Shown here one piece after another: positions 52,444 through 60,926 of a stretch of DNA of 64,000 nucleotides. Position 1 is the stretch's first letter; each line of letters opens with the position of its first letter. The notes under the pieces were generated by a model. That model worked only from the letters and a program-made list of their open reading frames with translations. It had not been told where the DNA came from and made no database searches. This DNA is from Oscillospiraceae bacterium (GTDB lineage: Bacteria; Bacillota; Clostridia; Saccharofermentanales; Saccharofermentanaceae), in NCBI GenBank assembly GCA_902782125.1, contig CACZMA010000004.1, positions 62,001-126,000 of the forward strand. The letters are read 5' to 3'. The translations under genes were made by a program, and so were the position numbers.

Positions 52444-53787
52444 ATGGCATCATCAATTGAGAAGAAAGAACATTCTCAGGTAATCATCAGCCTCGAAGCA
52501 GGCAAAGAGGAATTCGATAAGGCTCTTAAGGCTTCTTACCAGAAGAACAAGAAACGTTTCCAGGTTCCCGGCTTCCGTAAGGGCAAGGTTCCTTATCAGC
52601 TCGTTTGCCAGTACTATGGTGAGGGAGTCCTCTATGAGGATGCCATCAATGAGCTCGCTAATGCTCAGTATCCCGAAGCAGTCAAGGAGCATGACCTCAA
52701 GGTCGTATCCAGACCTATGATGGATGTTCAGTCCATCGACGAGAACGGCGTTAAGTACACCATCGAGGTTTACGTTAAGCCTGAGTTCGAGCTTGGCCAG
52801 TATGAAGGTGTTGAGGTTCCTTTCGAGGATGCAGTCGTAAGCGATAAGGACGTTGACGATGAGATCGAGAGAATGCGCAAGAGGAATGCTTCCCTCGAAG
52901 AAGTTGAAGGCAGAGCTGCACAGGAAGGCGATACGGTTACTATCGACTACGAGGGCTTCAAGGACGGAGTTGCTTTCGAAGGCGGCAAGGGCGAGGATTA
53001 CAACCTCAAGCTCGGTTCCCATTCCTTCATCCCCGGCTTCGAGGAGCAGGTAGCAGGCCACAATGCTGGTGAGGAGTTCACCATAGAGGTCAAGTTCCCT
53101 GAGGATTATCACGCTGAAGATCTCAAGGGTGCAGATGCAACATTCAACGTAAAGATCAAGATGATCAAGAGCGAGAATCTTCCTGAGCTCGACGACGAGT
53201 TCGCAAAGGATGTTTCCGAGTTCGATACTCTCGATGAACTCAAGGCTGATATCCGTGCCAAGAGAGAAGAGTCTGTTGCAAAGAGCAACAAGCAGGCATT
53301 CGAGAACGAGACAGTTCGTGCCGTATGCGATAACTGCGAGATCGATATCCCTGACGTAATGATCGACAACGAAGTTGATCAGATGGCTAACGATCAGGCT
53401 ATGCGCATGCAGCAGCAGGGCATCAGTCTCGATATGTATCTGGGTTACATCGGCCAGAGCATGGACGAGTTCAAGGAAGGCTTCAAGCCCATGGCAAGAG
53501 TAAGAGTTAAGTCTTCACTCGTTGTCGAGAAGATCTCTGAGAAGCTCGATCCTGAAGTAACTGATGCCGATATCGACGAAGAGATCGCAGAGATCGCAAA
53601 GTCCTACAACATGGATGCAGAAGAAGTAAAGAAGTCACTTGGTGACAGCACAGACTTCCTCAAGGATTCCATCAAGGCTAAGAAGACTGTCGAGTACCTC
53701 ACATCCAAGGCTGTTAAGGTAGCACCCAAGCCGGCTGATGAAGAGAAGAAGGCAGATGAAGCCGAGGACAAGAAGGCTGAAGAGTAA
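52444..53787 (+). CDS. tig: Trigger factor
   Basis: This 447-residue ribosome-associated chaperone with peptidyl-prolyl isomerase activity has the N-terminal ribosome-binding signature (FQVPGFRKGKVP). The FKBP-type PPIase domain spans ~150-245 (EGDTVTIDYEGFKDGVAFEGGKGEDYNLKLGSHSFIPGFEEQ). The helical C-terminal domain follows, and a short charged tail (EEKKADEAEDKKAEE) closes the protein. Full length. It is transcribed alone from its own promoter to a terminator, without the clpP-clpX genes that often follow in Bacillota. Confidence 0.96.
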   Translation: MASSIEKKEHSQVIISLEAGKEEFDKALKASYQKNKKRFQVPGFRKGKVPYQLVCQYYGEGVLYEDAINELANAQYPEAVKEHDLKVVSRPMMDVQSIDENGVKYTIEVYVKPEFELGQYEGVEVPFEDAVVSDKDVDDEIERMRKRNASLEEVEGRAAQEGDTVTIDYEGFKDGVAFEGGKGEDYNLKLGSHSFIPGFEEQVAGHNAGEEFTIEVKFPEDYHAEDLKGADATFNVKIKMIKSENLPELDDEFAKDVSEFDTLDELKADIRAKREESVAKSNKQAFENETVRAVCDNCEIDIPDVMIDNEVDQMANDQAMRMQQQGISLDMYLGYIGQSMDEFKEGFKPMARVRVKSSLVVEKISEKLDPEVTDADIDEEIAEIAKSYNMDAEEVKKSLGDSTDFLKDSIKAKKTVEYLTSKAVKVAPKPADEEKKADEAEDKKAEE

Positions 53788-53817
53788 GCTTCTTACCTCA
53801 AACTCGACCGATAACAA

Positions 53818-53851
53818 AGGGACTGCGATCGTGCAGTCCCTTATTTTATGC
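53818..53851 (+). terminator. Terminator after tig
   Basis: AAGGGACTGC and GCAGTCCCTT form a 10-bp stem (53818-53842) with a short loop, followed by ATTTTA. The A-run on the other strand makes it a possible bidirectional terminator for argJ. Confidence 0.85.
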
Positions 53852-53983
53852 TTTTGTATCGAGTGATGATTTTGTGAGTGAACAGCCCTGATATTTGCAT
53901 TTTCTGCTCACAAATGCCTGTTTGTGCGTAATATGTGACTATTTGCCTCTGATCCGGTCACATTCTGCTCACAACGGCCGGGA

Positions 53984-55228
53984 TCAGGTCCTGTAACTTC
54001 CGTTGATCGTAACGTAATCGTGCGAGAAGTCGCAGGTGAACATCCTGTCGTAGCAGTCGCCTTCGTGCAGGAATATCTCTACCTTGATATCGTGCTCATG
54101 GAGAAGGCGTGATGCTTCGTCCTCATCGAAATCCGCAGCTACACCGTCTTTGTATACGAGCAGTCCGCTCAGCTTGATATCGACATGCTCGGGATCGAAC
54201 TTCGCGCCGGAATATCCGACGGCAGTAAGGATCCTTCCGCAGTTGGCGTCCATGCCGTAGAAAGCGGTCTTACAGAGGGGAGACTTTGCTACGGCAGATA
54301 CGATGAGTTTGGCATCTGCTTCGCTGCCTGCACCGTAGACTTCTACTTCTACGAACTTGGTCGCGCCTTCGCCGTCTGAAGCGAGCATACGCGCGATATC
54401 TTCACAAAGGCTTTTTAATGCCTCCGCGAAAACATCCGCATCCTCGCTGCCTTCCTCGATCTTAACACCTGAAGCACCGTTAGCGAGAACTACGACCATG
54501 TCGCAGACTGATGTGTCTCCGTCTACGCTGACTCTGTTGAATGTGTATTTGACTGCATCCTTAAGCATCTTCTTGAGAAGATCCGCGTCGATATCAGCAT
54601 CTGTAGTAAATATGCCGATCATTGTTGCAAGGTTAGGGTGGATCATTCCTGACCCCTTTGCCTGGCCGGCGATCCTTATGGTGCGTTCGTCTGCAAGAGT
54701 TATCTCTGCCGATACTTCCTTGGGTACGGTATCGGTCGTCATCATTGCATACTCGCTGTTGTGAGCTGTCTCTTCGGATGAAGACAGGCCGCTTACAAGC
54801 TCAGGTATTGCAGCAGAAATCAGATCTAAGGGAAGCCTGGATCCGATAACACCCGTGGAAGCCGTGAGGATCTCGTCAGGAGAACAACCGAGTTCTTTGG
54901 CTACGGCACCTGCGATAAAGTCTGCATCTTCGATACCGGCTTTGCCGACAGCAGCATTTGCATTTTTACTGTTGACTATGATGCCTCTGACCTTCTTCTT
55001 GCTCTCTATGATTCCAATGGAACGTACAAGCGAATGTCCTTTTACAAGATTGGATGTGTATACGCCTGCTACGGTGCAGGGAGTATCGGATGCAACGAGT
55101 CCCACATCGAGATAAGTGTACTTAGGGGTGTCAGGGTTGATATTTGCCCTGTCGGAACATTTCATTCCGGAAGCTACGCCGTTTGCCTTGAATCCCGCAG
55201 GGATAGTTATATAAGATATGTCTTCCAT
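53984..55228 (-). CDS. argJ: Bifunctional ornithine acetyltransferase/N-acetylglutamate synthase
   Basis: ArgJ recycles the acetyl group from N-acetylornithine to glutamate in arginine synthesis and can also use acetyl-CoA. The 414-residue precursor self-cleaves at the conserved TASTGVIG site, and Thr125 becomes the N-terminal nucleophile of the beta chain. Family blocks IPAGFKANGV, VNSKNANAAVGKAG, GSGMIHPNLATMIGIFTTDA and MDANCGRILTAVGYSG are present. It is the only arginine gene in the window. It is convergent with tig, and a 12-bp sequence (TTCTGCTCACAA) occurs twice in the space between them. Confidence 0.95.
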   Translation of the reverse strand: MEDISYITIPAGFKANGVASGMKCSDRANINPDTPKYTYLDVGLVASDTPCTVAGVYTSNLVKGHSLVRSIGIIESKKKVRGIIVNSKNANAAVGKAGIEDADFIAGAVAKELGCSPDEILTASTGVIGSRLPLDLISAAIPELVSGLSSSEETAHNSEYAMMTTDTVPKEVSAEITLADERTIRIAGQAKGSGMIHPNLATMIGIFTTDADIDADLLKKMLKDAVKYTFNRVSVDGDTSVCDMVVVLANGASGVKIEEGSEDADVFAEALKSLCEDIARMLASDGEGATKFVEVEVYGAGSEADAKLIVSAVAKSPLCKTAFYGMDANCGRILTAVGYSGAKFDPEHVDIKLSGLLVYKDGVAADFDEDEASRLLHEHDIKVEIFLHEGDCYDRMFTCDFSHDYVTINGSYRT

Positions 55229-55290
55229 AATGTTTTTACCGCTTTCTTATTTTAATTCAATGTATTTTACCACCGAGGGAATAATATGTC

Positions 55291-55319
55291 TTGACTTAAA
55301 ATTAAGCAAACTATATAAT
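55291..55319 (+). promoter_or_regulatory. Promoter of the His-Gln-Lys tRNA cluster
   Basis: TTGACT (55291-55296), 17 bp and a perfect TATAAT (55314-55319), 23 bp before tRNA-His. Confidence 0.9.
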
Positions 55320-55341
55320 TTCAAGGCGCCGGAAAAGCTAT

Positions 55342-55419
55342 GGTGGGATTAGTTCAGTTGGTTAGAGCGCTAGTTTGTGGCACTAGATATCATGGGTTCG
55401 AATCCCATATCCCACCCCA
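55342..55419 (+). tRNA. tRNA-His (anticodon GTG)
   Basis: G-1 at 55342 pairs with C73, the identity element of tRNA-His. Acceptor GTGGGAT/ATCCCAC, anticodon loop TTGTGGC (GTG), T-arm ATGGG-TTCGAAT-CCCAT, encoded CCA. Confidence 0.96.
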
Positions 55420-55452
55420 ATTAAGTTTTCCGGCGCTTATGCTCCTTTACAC

Positions 55453-55526
55453 TGGGGTGTAGCCAAGGGGTAAGGCACGGGTCTTTGACTCCCGCATCGC
55501 AGGTTCAAATCCTACCACCCCAGCCA
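55453..55526 (+). tRNA. tRNA-Gln (anticodon TTG)
   Basis: Acceptor TGGGGTG/CACCCCA, anticodon loop CTTTGAC (TTG) and encoded CCA. The anticodon stem CGGGT/TCCCG has a T-T mismatch next to the loop. Confidence 0.94.
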
Positions 55527-55529
55527 TAT

Positions 55530-55605
55530 GGTTCACTAGCTCAGTCGGTAGAGCACTTGACTTTTAATCAAGGGGTCTGGAGTTCGAGCCTCCAGTGAGC
55601 CACCA
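55530..55605 (+). tRNA. tRNA-Lys (anticodon TTT)
   Basis: Acceptor GGTTCAC/GTGAGCC, anticodon arm CTTGA-CTTTTAA-TCAAG (TTT), T-arm CTGGA-GTTCGAG-CCTCCAG region, encoded CCA. Starts 4 nt after tRNA-Gln. Confidence 0.96.
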
Positions 55606-55612
55606 AACATAC

Positions 55613-55648
55613 AAGTCCCGCCAACATTGCGTTTGACGGGACTTTTTG
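55613..55648 (+). terminator. Terminator after the tRNA cluster
   Basis: AAGTCCCG (55613-55620) and CGGGACTT (55637-55644) pair, extended by CCAA/TTTG with one mismatch, followed by TTTTTG. Confidence 0.9.
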
Positions 55649-55660
55649 TTTCTCGGAATT

Positions 55661-55750
55661 ATGCCGAATTCTTTTAAATTTGGTAAAAATGGGGACAATT
55701 TGGGGACAACCATGCTCAAAATCTCTGATGTTGTGTCAAAAAAGATTTAA
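55661..55750 (+). other. Possible 3' scrap of an integrase gene or att-site scar
   Basis: A 29-codon open stretch after the tRNA-Lys terminator reads FKFGKNGDNLGTTMLKISDVVSKKI and contains a tandem TGGGGACAA at the DNA level. Short tails of this kind resemble the C-termini of some tyrosine integrases that insert near tRNA genes. There is no core integrase sequence, and the resemblance is from memory. It could equally be non-coding. No other mobile-element parts are visible. Confidence 0.2.
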
Positions 55751-55789
55751 GGGTAACATAATACTATCAAATAATTGAGATGGATTATT

Positions 55790-57466
55790 GTGGGAATCAA
55801 GAATCGCGGCATATCACTTAAGATAAAGTTCGTCGGCATCATTCTGGTAATGGTGGTTGTATTGTTCGCGACTTTGGGCAGCCTGTGTTATTCTGTGCTC
55901 GGCAAGATGCTTGACGATGATGCATCTCAGAACCTTAACCTTATGGTAAGACAGTATGTTCTCCAGGTAGATAACAAGCTCTGCCGTGTTGAAGATGCTG
56001 CGAAAGGCGTAGACGCCTATGTGTCTGGCCAACTGGGTTCGGCATACGAGATATCAGATCCGTCTGTCAGAGAAAGTTTCCAGCAGTACATTGAGCAGTA
56101 TTTTGTAACGTTAGCAGGCAACAATAATGATGTTGTGGCATGCTATATGACTTTTAATCCCGAACTTACCGGTGACGGAACACAGGGATTCTATTATTGC
56201 AAATCTGAAGACGGAACTCTTGCGGCCGCAGAGGTGACTGATGTCCTTAAGTTCTCCGAGAGTGAGAATGCCTGGTTCTATCAGCCGATCGAGAAACAGT
56301 CAGCGGTATGGCTCGATCCTTACTTCAGCCCGAAGAGCAATATGCTGGTAATCTCATATGTTCTTCCTGTCTATATCGATGATGTCCTTGTCGGTGTTGT
56401 AGGTATCGATATGGACTTCGATAAGCTGATCAAATATGTTAGCGGATTTACGGTGATGGATACCGGAGTATCTTATCTCAAGAACAATGACGGTACTGTT
56501 CATTATCACCTCGGTTTCTATGATGAAGGCGATGATGCGCATGGAGATAAAGACGTAACGGTTACTGAGAATGCTAATAAGATGACACAGGCGACTTCCG
56601 ATAAGTATGTCATCAGGTACAGGTATAACGGTGAGGACAAGGCGATGGTTTTCGCGACGCTGGAGAACGGCATGAAGCTTGTAATCGAAGCGGATTACGC
56701 TGTAGCCTTCTCGTCAAGGGGAGTTCTGCTGACTTGGATCTTTGCCATCGGAATTATCAGCTGTATCGTGACTGTAGGTGTGTCTTACTATTATTCCAGC
56801 CGTCTAACCAGGTCGCTGCGTGAGCTTACGGATGCATCTCACAGGATCGCCAACGGCGATTTGCGTGTACAGATACCTGATGTCGATTCCCACGATGAGG
56901 TTGCAGACCTTACCAGAAGCATCAAGACCGTCGTCAACAGCCTCAAGACTTATACCGTCGATATGGAGACCAAGGCTTTCGTTGACCAGATGACCAAGGT
57001 AAAGAACAAATCCGCATTCAACAGCACGGTCGAGAGTATCGATGAGCAGATCAGGGACGGTGTTGCGAGATTTGCAGTTGTAATGTGCGATCTCAACTAT
57101 CTCAAGGTTACAAATGACAAGTACGGCCACAGTGCCGGTGATGACGCCATAACAAGAGCTGCACACGTTATCTGCGAACACTTCCCGCTCAGTTCCGTAT
57201 TCAGGATAGGCGGCGATGAGTTCGTTGTTATCCTTACTGAACATGACTTCAGGATAAGGCAGAAGCTGATCTATGATTTCGGCGAGCACCTTAAGGCGTT
57301 AGATAAGGATCCTCACGATATCAACAATATCTCGCTGTCATTCGGTGCATCGGAGTTCCATGCAGGAGAAGACCCTGACTTCAATACTGTGTACAAGCGT
57401 GCAGATGAACGCATGTATCAGATGAAGCAGGAACTGCACAAGAAACACGGCATAGGCCTCAGGTAA
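55790..57466 (+). CDS. Membrane diguanylate cyclase with dCache sensor and HAMP
   Basis: This protein of about 558 residues has a first membrane span near residues 12-35. A large extracytoplasmic region (~40-310) has dCache features (WLDPYFSPKSNMLVISYVLPVYID and VVGIDMDFDKL). The second span lies near 315-340. A HAMP region (~340-390, LTRSLRELTDASHRIANGDLRV) leads into a C-terminal GGDEF domain (RIGGDEFVVI near 475, with FAVVMCDLNYLKVTNDKYGHSAGDDAI). The GGDEF loop is intact, so it should make cyclic di-GMP. I see no RxxD inhibitory site immediately upstream. The GTG at 55790 is a guess, and a TTG 15 nt upstream is also possible. Neither has a clear SD. Confidence 0.87.
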   Translation: MGIKNRGISLKIKFVGIILVMVVVLFATLGSLCYSVLGKMLDDDASQNLNLMVRQYVLQVDNKLCRVEDAAKGVDAYVSGQLGSAYEISDPSVRESFQQYIEQYFVTLAGNNNDVVACYMTFNPELTGDGTQGFYYCKSEDGTLAAAEVTDVLKFSESENAWFYQPIEKQSAVWLDPYFSPKSNMLVISYVLPVYIDDVLVGVVGIDMDFDKLIKYVSGFTVMDTGVSYLKNNDGTVHYHLGFYDEGDDAHGDKDVTVTENANKMTQATSDKYVIRYRYNGEDKAMVFATLENGMKLVIEADYAVAFSSRGVLLTWIFAIGIISCIVTVGVSYYYSSRLTRSLRELTDASHRIANGDLRVQIPDVDSHDEVADLTRSIKTVVNSLKTYTVDMETKAFVDQMTKVKNKSAFNSTVESIDEQIRDGVARFAVVMCDLNYLKVTNDKYGHSAGDDAITRAAHVICEHFPLSSVFRIGGDEFVVILTEHDFRIRQKLIYDFGEHLKALDKDPHDINNISLSFGASEFHAGEDPDFNTVYKRADERMYQMKQELHKKHGIGLR

Positions 57467-57482
57467 CATCAGGCTTCTTCTA

Positions 57483-58067
57483 ATGTTCTACGATATCGAA
57501 ACGGCAAAACCCAGATGCTCACTGCTGTCCCTTACGACGGACAGGCTCAGGCTATCCGTTCTTAAGAAGAGTGAAGCTCGCAGGGTAGGAGACTATCTCA
57601 GGCGCAACAGGGACTTCCATCAGGAATTCTCCCAGACACATGACGATGCATACTTTACGGACAGTATGCAGAAGGGTTATCTCGAATTCGATGCCATGTC
57701 TTTCAAGGACGGCCGTCTCGTGCCCTTGTGGATAACACTTAAGGATTCGGATGTGATAATAGGCAGGGTGTCTTTCTTCAATCTGGCATACGGCGGCATG
57801 ATGAACTGTGCTGCGGGGTATCATCTCGATAAGGATCATACCGGTCAGGGATATATGACCGAAGCCCTGAGAGCCGGATGTCAGTTCATGTTCAGGGAAT
57901 ATAAGATGCACAGGGTGGAGGCATTCATACTGCCCGAGAACGAGAGATCCATCGCATTGGTGAACCGGCTCGGATTCACTTATGAAGGCAAAAGGATATC
58001 TTATATGCACATAAACGGCGCATACAGGGACCATGAGGCTTTTTACCTGCTCTCTGATGCCTTGTAA
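57483..58067 (+). CDS. GNAT N-acetyltransferase, RimJ/RimL-like
   Basis: This 194-residue GNAT protein resembles ribosomal-protein Ser/Ala acetyltransferases. The fold markers are GRVSFFNLAYGGMMNCAAGYHLDKDHTGQGYMTEALRAG, where the acetyl-CoA pyrophosphate loop DHTGQGYM is the Q/RxxGxG motif. The C-terminal RVEAFILPENERSIALVNRLGFTYEGKRISYMHINGAYRDHEAFYLL is typical of RimJ/L. It follows the diguanylate cyclase by 16 nt, so it may be co-transcribed. No strong SD is seen. The substrate could be a ribosomal protein N-terminus or an aminoglycoside-like small molecule, though RimJ-type is likelier. Confidence 0.87.
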   Translation: MFYDIETAKPRCSLLSLTTDRLRLSVLKKSEARRVGDYLRRNRDFHQEFSQTHDDAYFTDSMQKGYLEFDAMSFKDGRLVPLWITLKDSDVIIGRVSFFNLAYGGMMNCAAGYHLDKDHTGQGYMTEALRAGCQFMFREYKMHRVEAFILPENERSIALVNRLGFTYEGKRISYMHINGAYRDHEAFYLLSDAL

Positions 58068-58146
58068 TCAAAACCTAATATTTAATTTTGCAAACTTATG
58101 AGATAATGGTAAAAATATAATAGGAAAAATATGGAGGTGATAACAG

Positions 58147-58590
58147 GTGAATAGGAAGACCTTTACACTCAGACTTACGGCAATCATGCTTACTGCTGTA
58201 ATCGGAGCCAGCGTTGCGGCTTGCGGCGGTAAGGATACAGCCGAGAGCCTTGAGGCAAGCGATGCATCTGCTGAGATCAGCTCGATTACAACTACGACGG
58301 AAGCTACGACGACACTTACAGAGTACACAGGTCCTCTGTCAAATACGGAGCCCGTAACCTGGAATGAGACAGCACTTGAGTCCGAGACTGTTCTGTATGT
58401 ATACAATATTTCCGATACGGGATATCTCAACGTACGTACAGGTCCGCAGCCCACATATGCTAAGGCAGGCACGCTCTCCAAGGGTCAGTCTGTTACTGTT
58501 GTGGCAAGAACGGACAACGATTGGTACAAGACATCCGACGGTTTTTATATCTCCGGTAATTACCTTACATCAACGCCCCCGACGGCCTGA
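58147..58590 (+). CDS. SH3b-domain lipoprotein
   Basis: This 147-residue exported protein starts with GTG after GGAGGTG. It has a basic start, a hydrophobic signal core and lipobox VAAC with Cys26. A Ser/Thr/Glu-rich linker (residues ~30-80) leads to a bacterial SH3 (SH3_3) domain at ~83-143 (LNVRTGPQPTYAKAGTLSKGQSVTVVART, NDWYKTSDGFYISGNYL). Such domains bind peptidoglycan. The protein is probably a membrane-tethered wall-binding module without a catalytic domain. It has no evident promoter of its own. Confidence 0.85.
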   Translation: MNRKTFTLRLTAIMLTAVIGASVAACGGKDTAESLEASDASAEISSITTTTEATTTLTEYTGPLSNTEPVTWNETALESETVLYVYNISDTGYLNVRTGPQPTYAKAGTLSKGQSVTVVARTDNDWYKTSDGFYISGNYLTSTPPTA

Positions 58591-58611
58591 TGACCGGTCT
58601 TAAAAAGACTG

Positions 58612-58640
58612 TTGAATATTTTGAAGTGTTAGTGTAATAT
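58612..58640 (+). promoter_or_regulatory. Promoter of the Gly-Arg tRNA pair
   Basis: TTGAAT (58612-58617), 17 bp and TAATAT (58635-58640), then a GGCGC...GCGCC hairpin (about 58646-58669) in the pre-tRNA leader. Confidence 0.65.
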
Positions 58641-58677
58641 ATCAAGGCGCTTGAAGTGATTCAGGCGCCGATTACTT

Positions 58678-58751
58678 GCGAGTGTAGTTCAATGGTAGAA
58701 CTTCAGCCTTCCAAGCTGACCACGTGGGTTCGATTCCCATCACTCGCTCCA
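58678..58751 (+). tRNA. tRNA-Gly (anticodon TCC)
   Basis: Acceptor GCGAGTG/CACTCGC, anticodon arm TCAGC-CTTCCAA-GCTGA (TCC), T-arm GTGGG-TTCGATT-CCCAT, encoded CCA. Confidence 0.95.
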
Positions 58752-58828
58752 GGGTCATTAGCTCAGCTGGATAGAGCAACAGCCTTCTAAGCTGTGGGCC
58801 GGAGGTTCGAGTCCCCCATGGCTCACCA
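58752..58828 (+). tRNA. tRNA-Arg (anticodon TCT)
   Basis: It begins at the base after the CCA of tRNA-Gly, so the two must be processed from one transcript. Acceptor GGGTCAT/ATGGCTC with G-T and T-G pairs, anticodon arm ACAGC-CTTCTAA-GCTGT (TCT), encoded CCA. Confidence 0.94.
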
Positions 58829-58877
58829 TGGCGCGTTTTTTATGTACTTATAATGGGACTTTGATTTTCAAACCTTA

Positions 58878-58886
58878 TGCTATAAT
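58878..58886 (+). promoter_or_regulatory. Extended -10 promoter of the topoisomerase pair
   Basis: TGC-TATAAT (TATAAT 58881-58886), 29 bp before the ATG, with SD AGAGGAG between. No good -35 is present. Confidence 0.6.
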
Positions 58887-58915
58887 TTGTCTGTAAATAA
58901 TCAGAGGAGTAATTT

Positions 58916-60910
58916 ATGGCAGTAAAAGCTGAGTACGGCAACGAGAGCATTCAGATGCTCAAGGGTGCTGACAGAGTCAGATTGCGTCCGGCCGTCATAT
59001 TCGGTTCGGACAACTTAGAAGGTTGTATCCATTCATTCTTTGAGATCCTTTCCAATTCGATCGACGAAGCCAGGGAAGGTTATGGCAGCCAGATCTTTAT
59101 CACGCGTTTTGCGGACGGAACCATTGAAGTAGAGGACTACGGAAGAGGTATCCCGCTCGATTACAACACCAAGGAACAGCGCTTCAACTGGGAGCTCGTC
59201 TATTGCGAGCTCTATGCAGGCGGTAAGTATAACAACAACACATCCGGTGACTACGAGTTCTCTCTCGGTCTTAACGGTCTCGGTGCCTGCGCAACGCAGT
59301 ATGCTTCCGAATTCTTTGACGTTACGGTATTCCGTGACAAGACCAAGTATTCTATGTCCTTCAAGAAGGGCAATCCTGTAACGGAACTTCAGACTGAACC
59401 CTACAGGTTCAAGAGGACCGGTACAATCCAGCGCTGGAGACCCGATTCAGAGGTCTTTACCGAGACGATCATCCCGCTTGATACATTCAAGGAGATAATC
59501 AAGCGCCAGTCCGTCATCAACAGCGGAATCGAGTTCATCCTCAAGGATGCTGAATCAGGCGAGGAATTCCATTACAGCTATCCCGAGGGTATCAAGGGAT
59601 ATGTTGACGAACTGTCAGACATGAGAGGCCTTACGGATTCGTTCTTCTTCTCGGGAGAGGGCAAGGGCCGTGATAAGGCGGACAGAGACGAGTATAAGGT
59701 CAAGGCAGAGGTGTCTTTCTGCTTCAATAACAACATCAATGAACTCGAGTATTTCCATAACTCGAGCTTCCTTGAGCACGGAGGTTCGCCGGATAAGGCC
59801 GTCAGATCTGCCTTTGTATCCGAGGTAGACCGCCAGATCAAGCTCCGCGACAAGTACAAGGCAAATGAATCCAAGATCATCTTCCAGGATATCGCCGATT
59901 CCCTGATCCTTGTTACCAATACATTCTCTACTCAGACTTCTTACGAGAACCAGACGAAGAAGGCTATCAACAACAAGTTCATTCAGGACTTCATGACTCA
60001 GCTCATCAAGGATAATCTTGAGATCTGGTTCACGGAGAATAAGGATTCCGGCGATAAGGTAGTAGATCAGATACTGGTCAACAAGCGCTCGAGAGAGAAT
60101 GCCGAGAAGACCAGGGTCAATATCAAGAAGAAGCTCATGGGTTCTCTTGATATCAACAACAGGATCAAGAAGTTCGTTGACTGCAGATCCAGGGACGTCG
60201 GCAAGAGGGAACTCTACATTGTTGAGGGTGATTCGGCTTTGGGTTCGGTCAAGCTCGGTAGAGATGCGGAATTCCAGGCTGTCATGCCGGTAAGAGGTAA
60301 GATCCTTAACTGCCTTAAGGCTGATTATGCGACCATCTTCAAGAGTGACATCATCACGGACCTTCTCAAGGTACTGGGATGCGGAGTGGAGATATCCAAC
60401 AAGCACAATAAGGACCTGTCCGCCTTCAATATCGAGAACCTCAGATGGAATAAGATCATAATCTGCACCGATGCGGATGTCGACGGATTCCAGATCAGAA
60501 CGCTCATCCTCGCGATGCTCTACAGGCTTACTCCGACCCTGATAGACAAGGGCTACGTATATATTGCCGAGTCGCCGCTGTTCGAGATTACGTACAGGGC
60601 GAAGGGAAAGAATGCCGAGGAGAAGACGTATTTCGCGTTCAACGAGAAGGAGAAGACGGAAATCCTGTCCAAGGTGGATCCCAAGCTCTGCACGATACAG
60701 AGATCGAAGGGTCTCGGTGAGAACGAGCCTGAGATGATGTGGCAGACGACCATGAATCCCAAGTCCAGAAGGCTTATCAAGGTTTGCTCCGAAGATGCGC
60801 AGAAGATGTCGGAAGTGTTCGACCTGCTTCTTGGCGATAACCTCGCCGGAAGGAAACTGCACATCGAACAGGACGGACACCTGTACCTCGATATGCTCGA
60901 TATCGGATAA
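58916..60910 (+). CDS. Divergent type IIA topoisomerase, ATPase (GyrB/ParE) subunit
   Basis: This 664-residue subunit has the GHKL ATPase domain with EILSNSIDEA (Asn47), EDYGRGIPLD and the ATP-lid region FSLGLNGLGACATQY, where ordinary GyrB/ParE has GGLHGVGASVVNA. The TOPRIM domain has YIVEGDSALGSVKLGRD (ordinary form EGDSAGGSAKQGRD), TDADVDGFQIRTLIL and RSKGLGENEPEMMWQTTM. All catalytic acids are kept (EGDS, DADVD), so it should be active. Sequence drift puts it outside normal gyrase or topo IV groups, so I leave the symbol empty. It is followed by its GyrA/ParC-like partner 16 nt on. Confidence 0.9.
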   Translation: MAVKAEYGNESIQMLKGADRVRLRPAVIFGSDNLEGCIHSFFEILSNSIDEAREGYGSQIFITRFADGTIEVEDYGRGIPLDYNTKEQRFNWELVYCELYAGGKYNNNTSGDYEFSLGLNGLGACATQYASEFFDVTVFRDKTKYSMSFKKGNPVTELQTEPYRFKRTGTIQRWRPDSEVFTETIIPLDTFKEIIKRQSVINSGIEFILKDAESGEEFHYSYPEGIKGYVDELSDMRGLTDSFFFSGEGKGRDKADRDEYKVKAEVSFCFNNNINELEYFHNSSFLEHGGSPDKAVRSAFVSEVDRQIKLRDKYKANESKIIFQDIADSLILVTNTFSTQTSYENQTKKAINNKFIQDFMTQLIKDNLEIWFTENKDSGDKVVDQILVNKRSRENAEKTRVNIKKKLMGSLDINNRIKKFVDCRSRDVGKRELYIVEGDSALGSVKLGRDAEFQAVMPVRGKILNCLKADYATIFKSDIITDLLKVLGCGVEISNKHNKDLSAFNIENLRWNKIIICTDADVDGFQIRTLILAMLYRLTPTLIDKGYVYIAESPLFEITYRAKGKNAEEKTYFAFNEKEKTEILSKVDPKLCTIQRSKGLGENEPEMMWQTTMNPKSRRLIKVCSEDAQKMSEVFDLLLGDNLAGRKLHIEQDGHLYLDMLDIG

Positions 60911-60926
60911 ACGGAGATGAACATAA

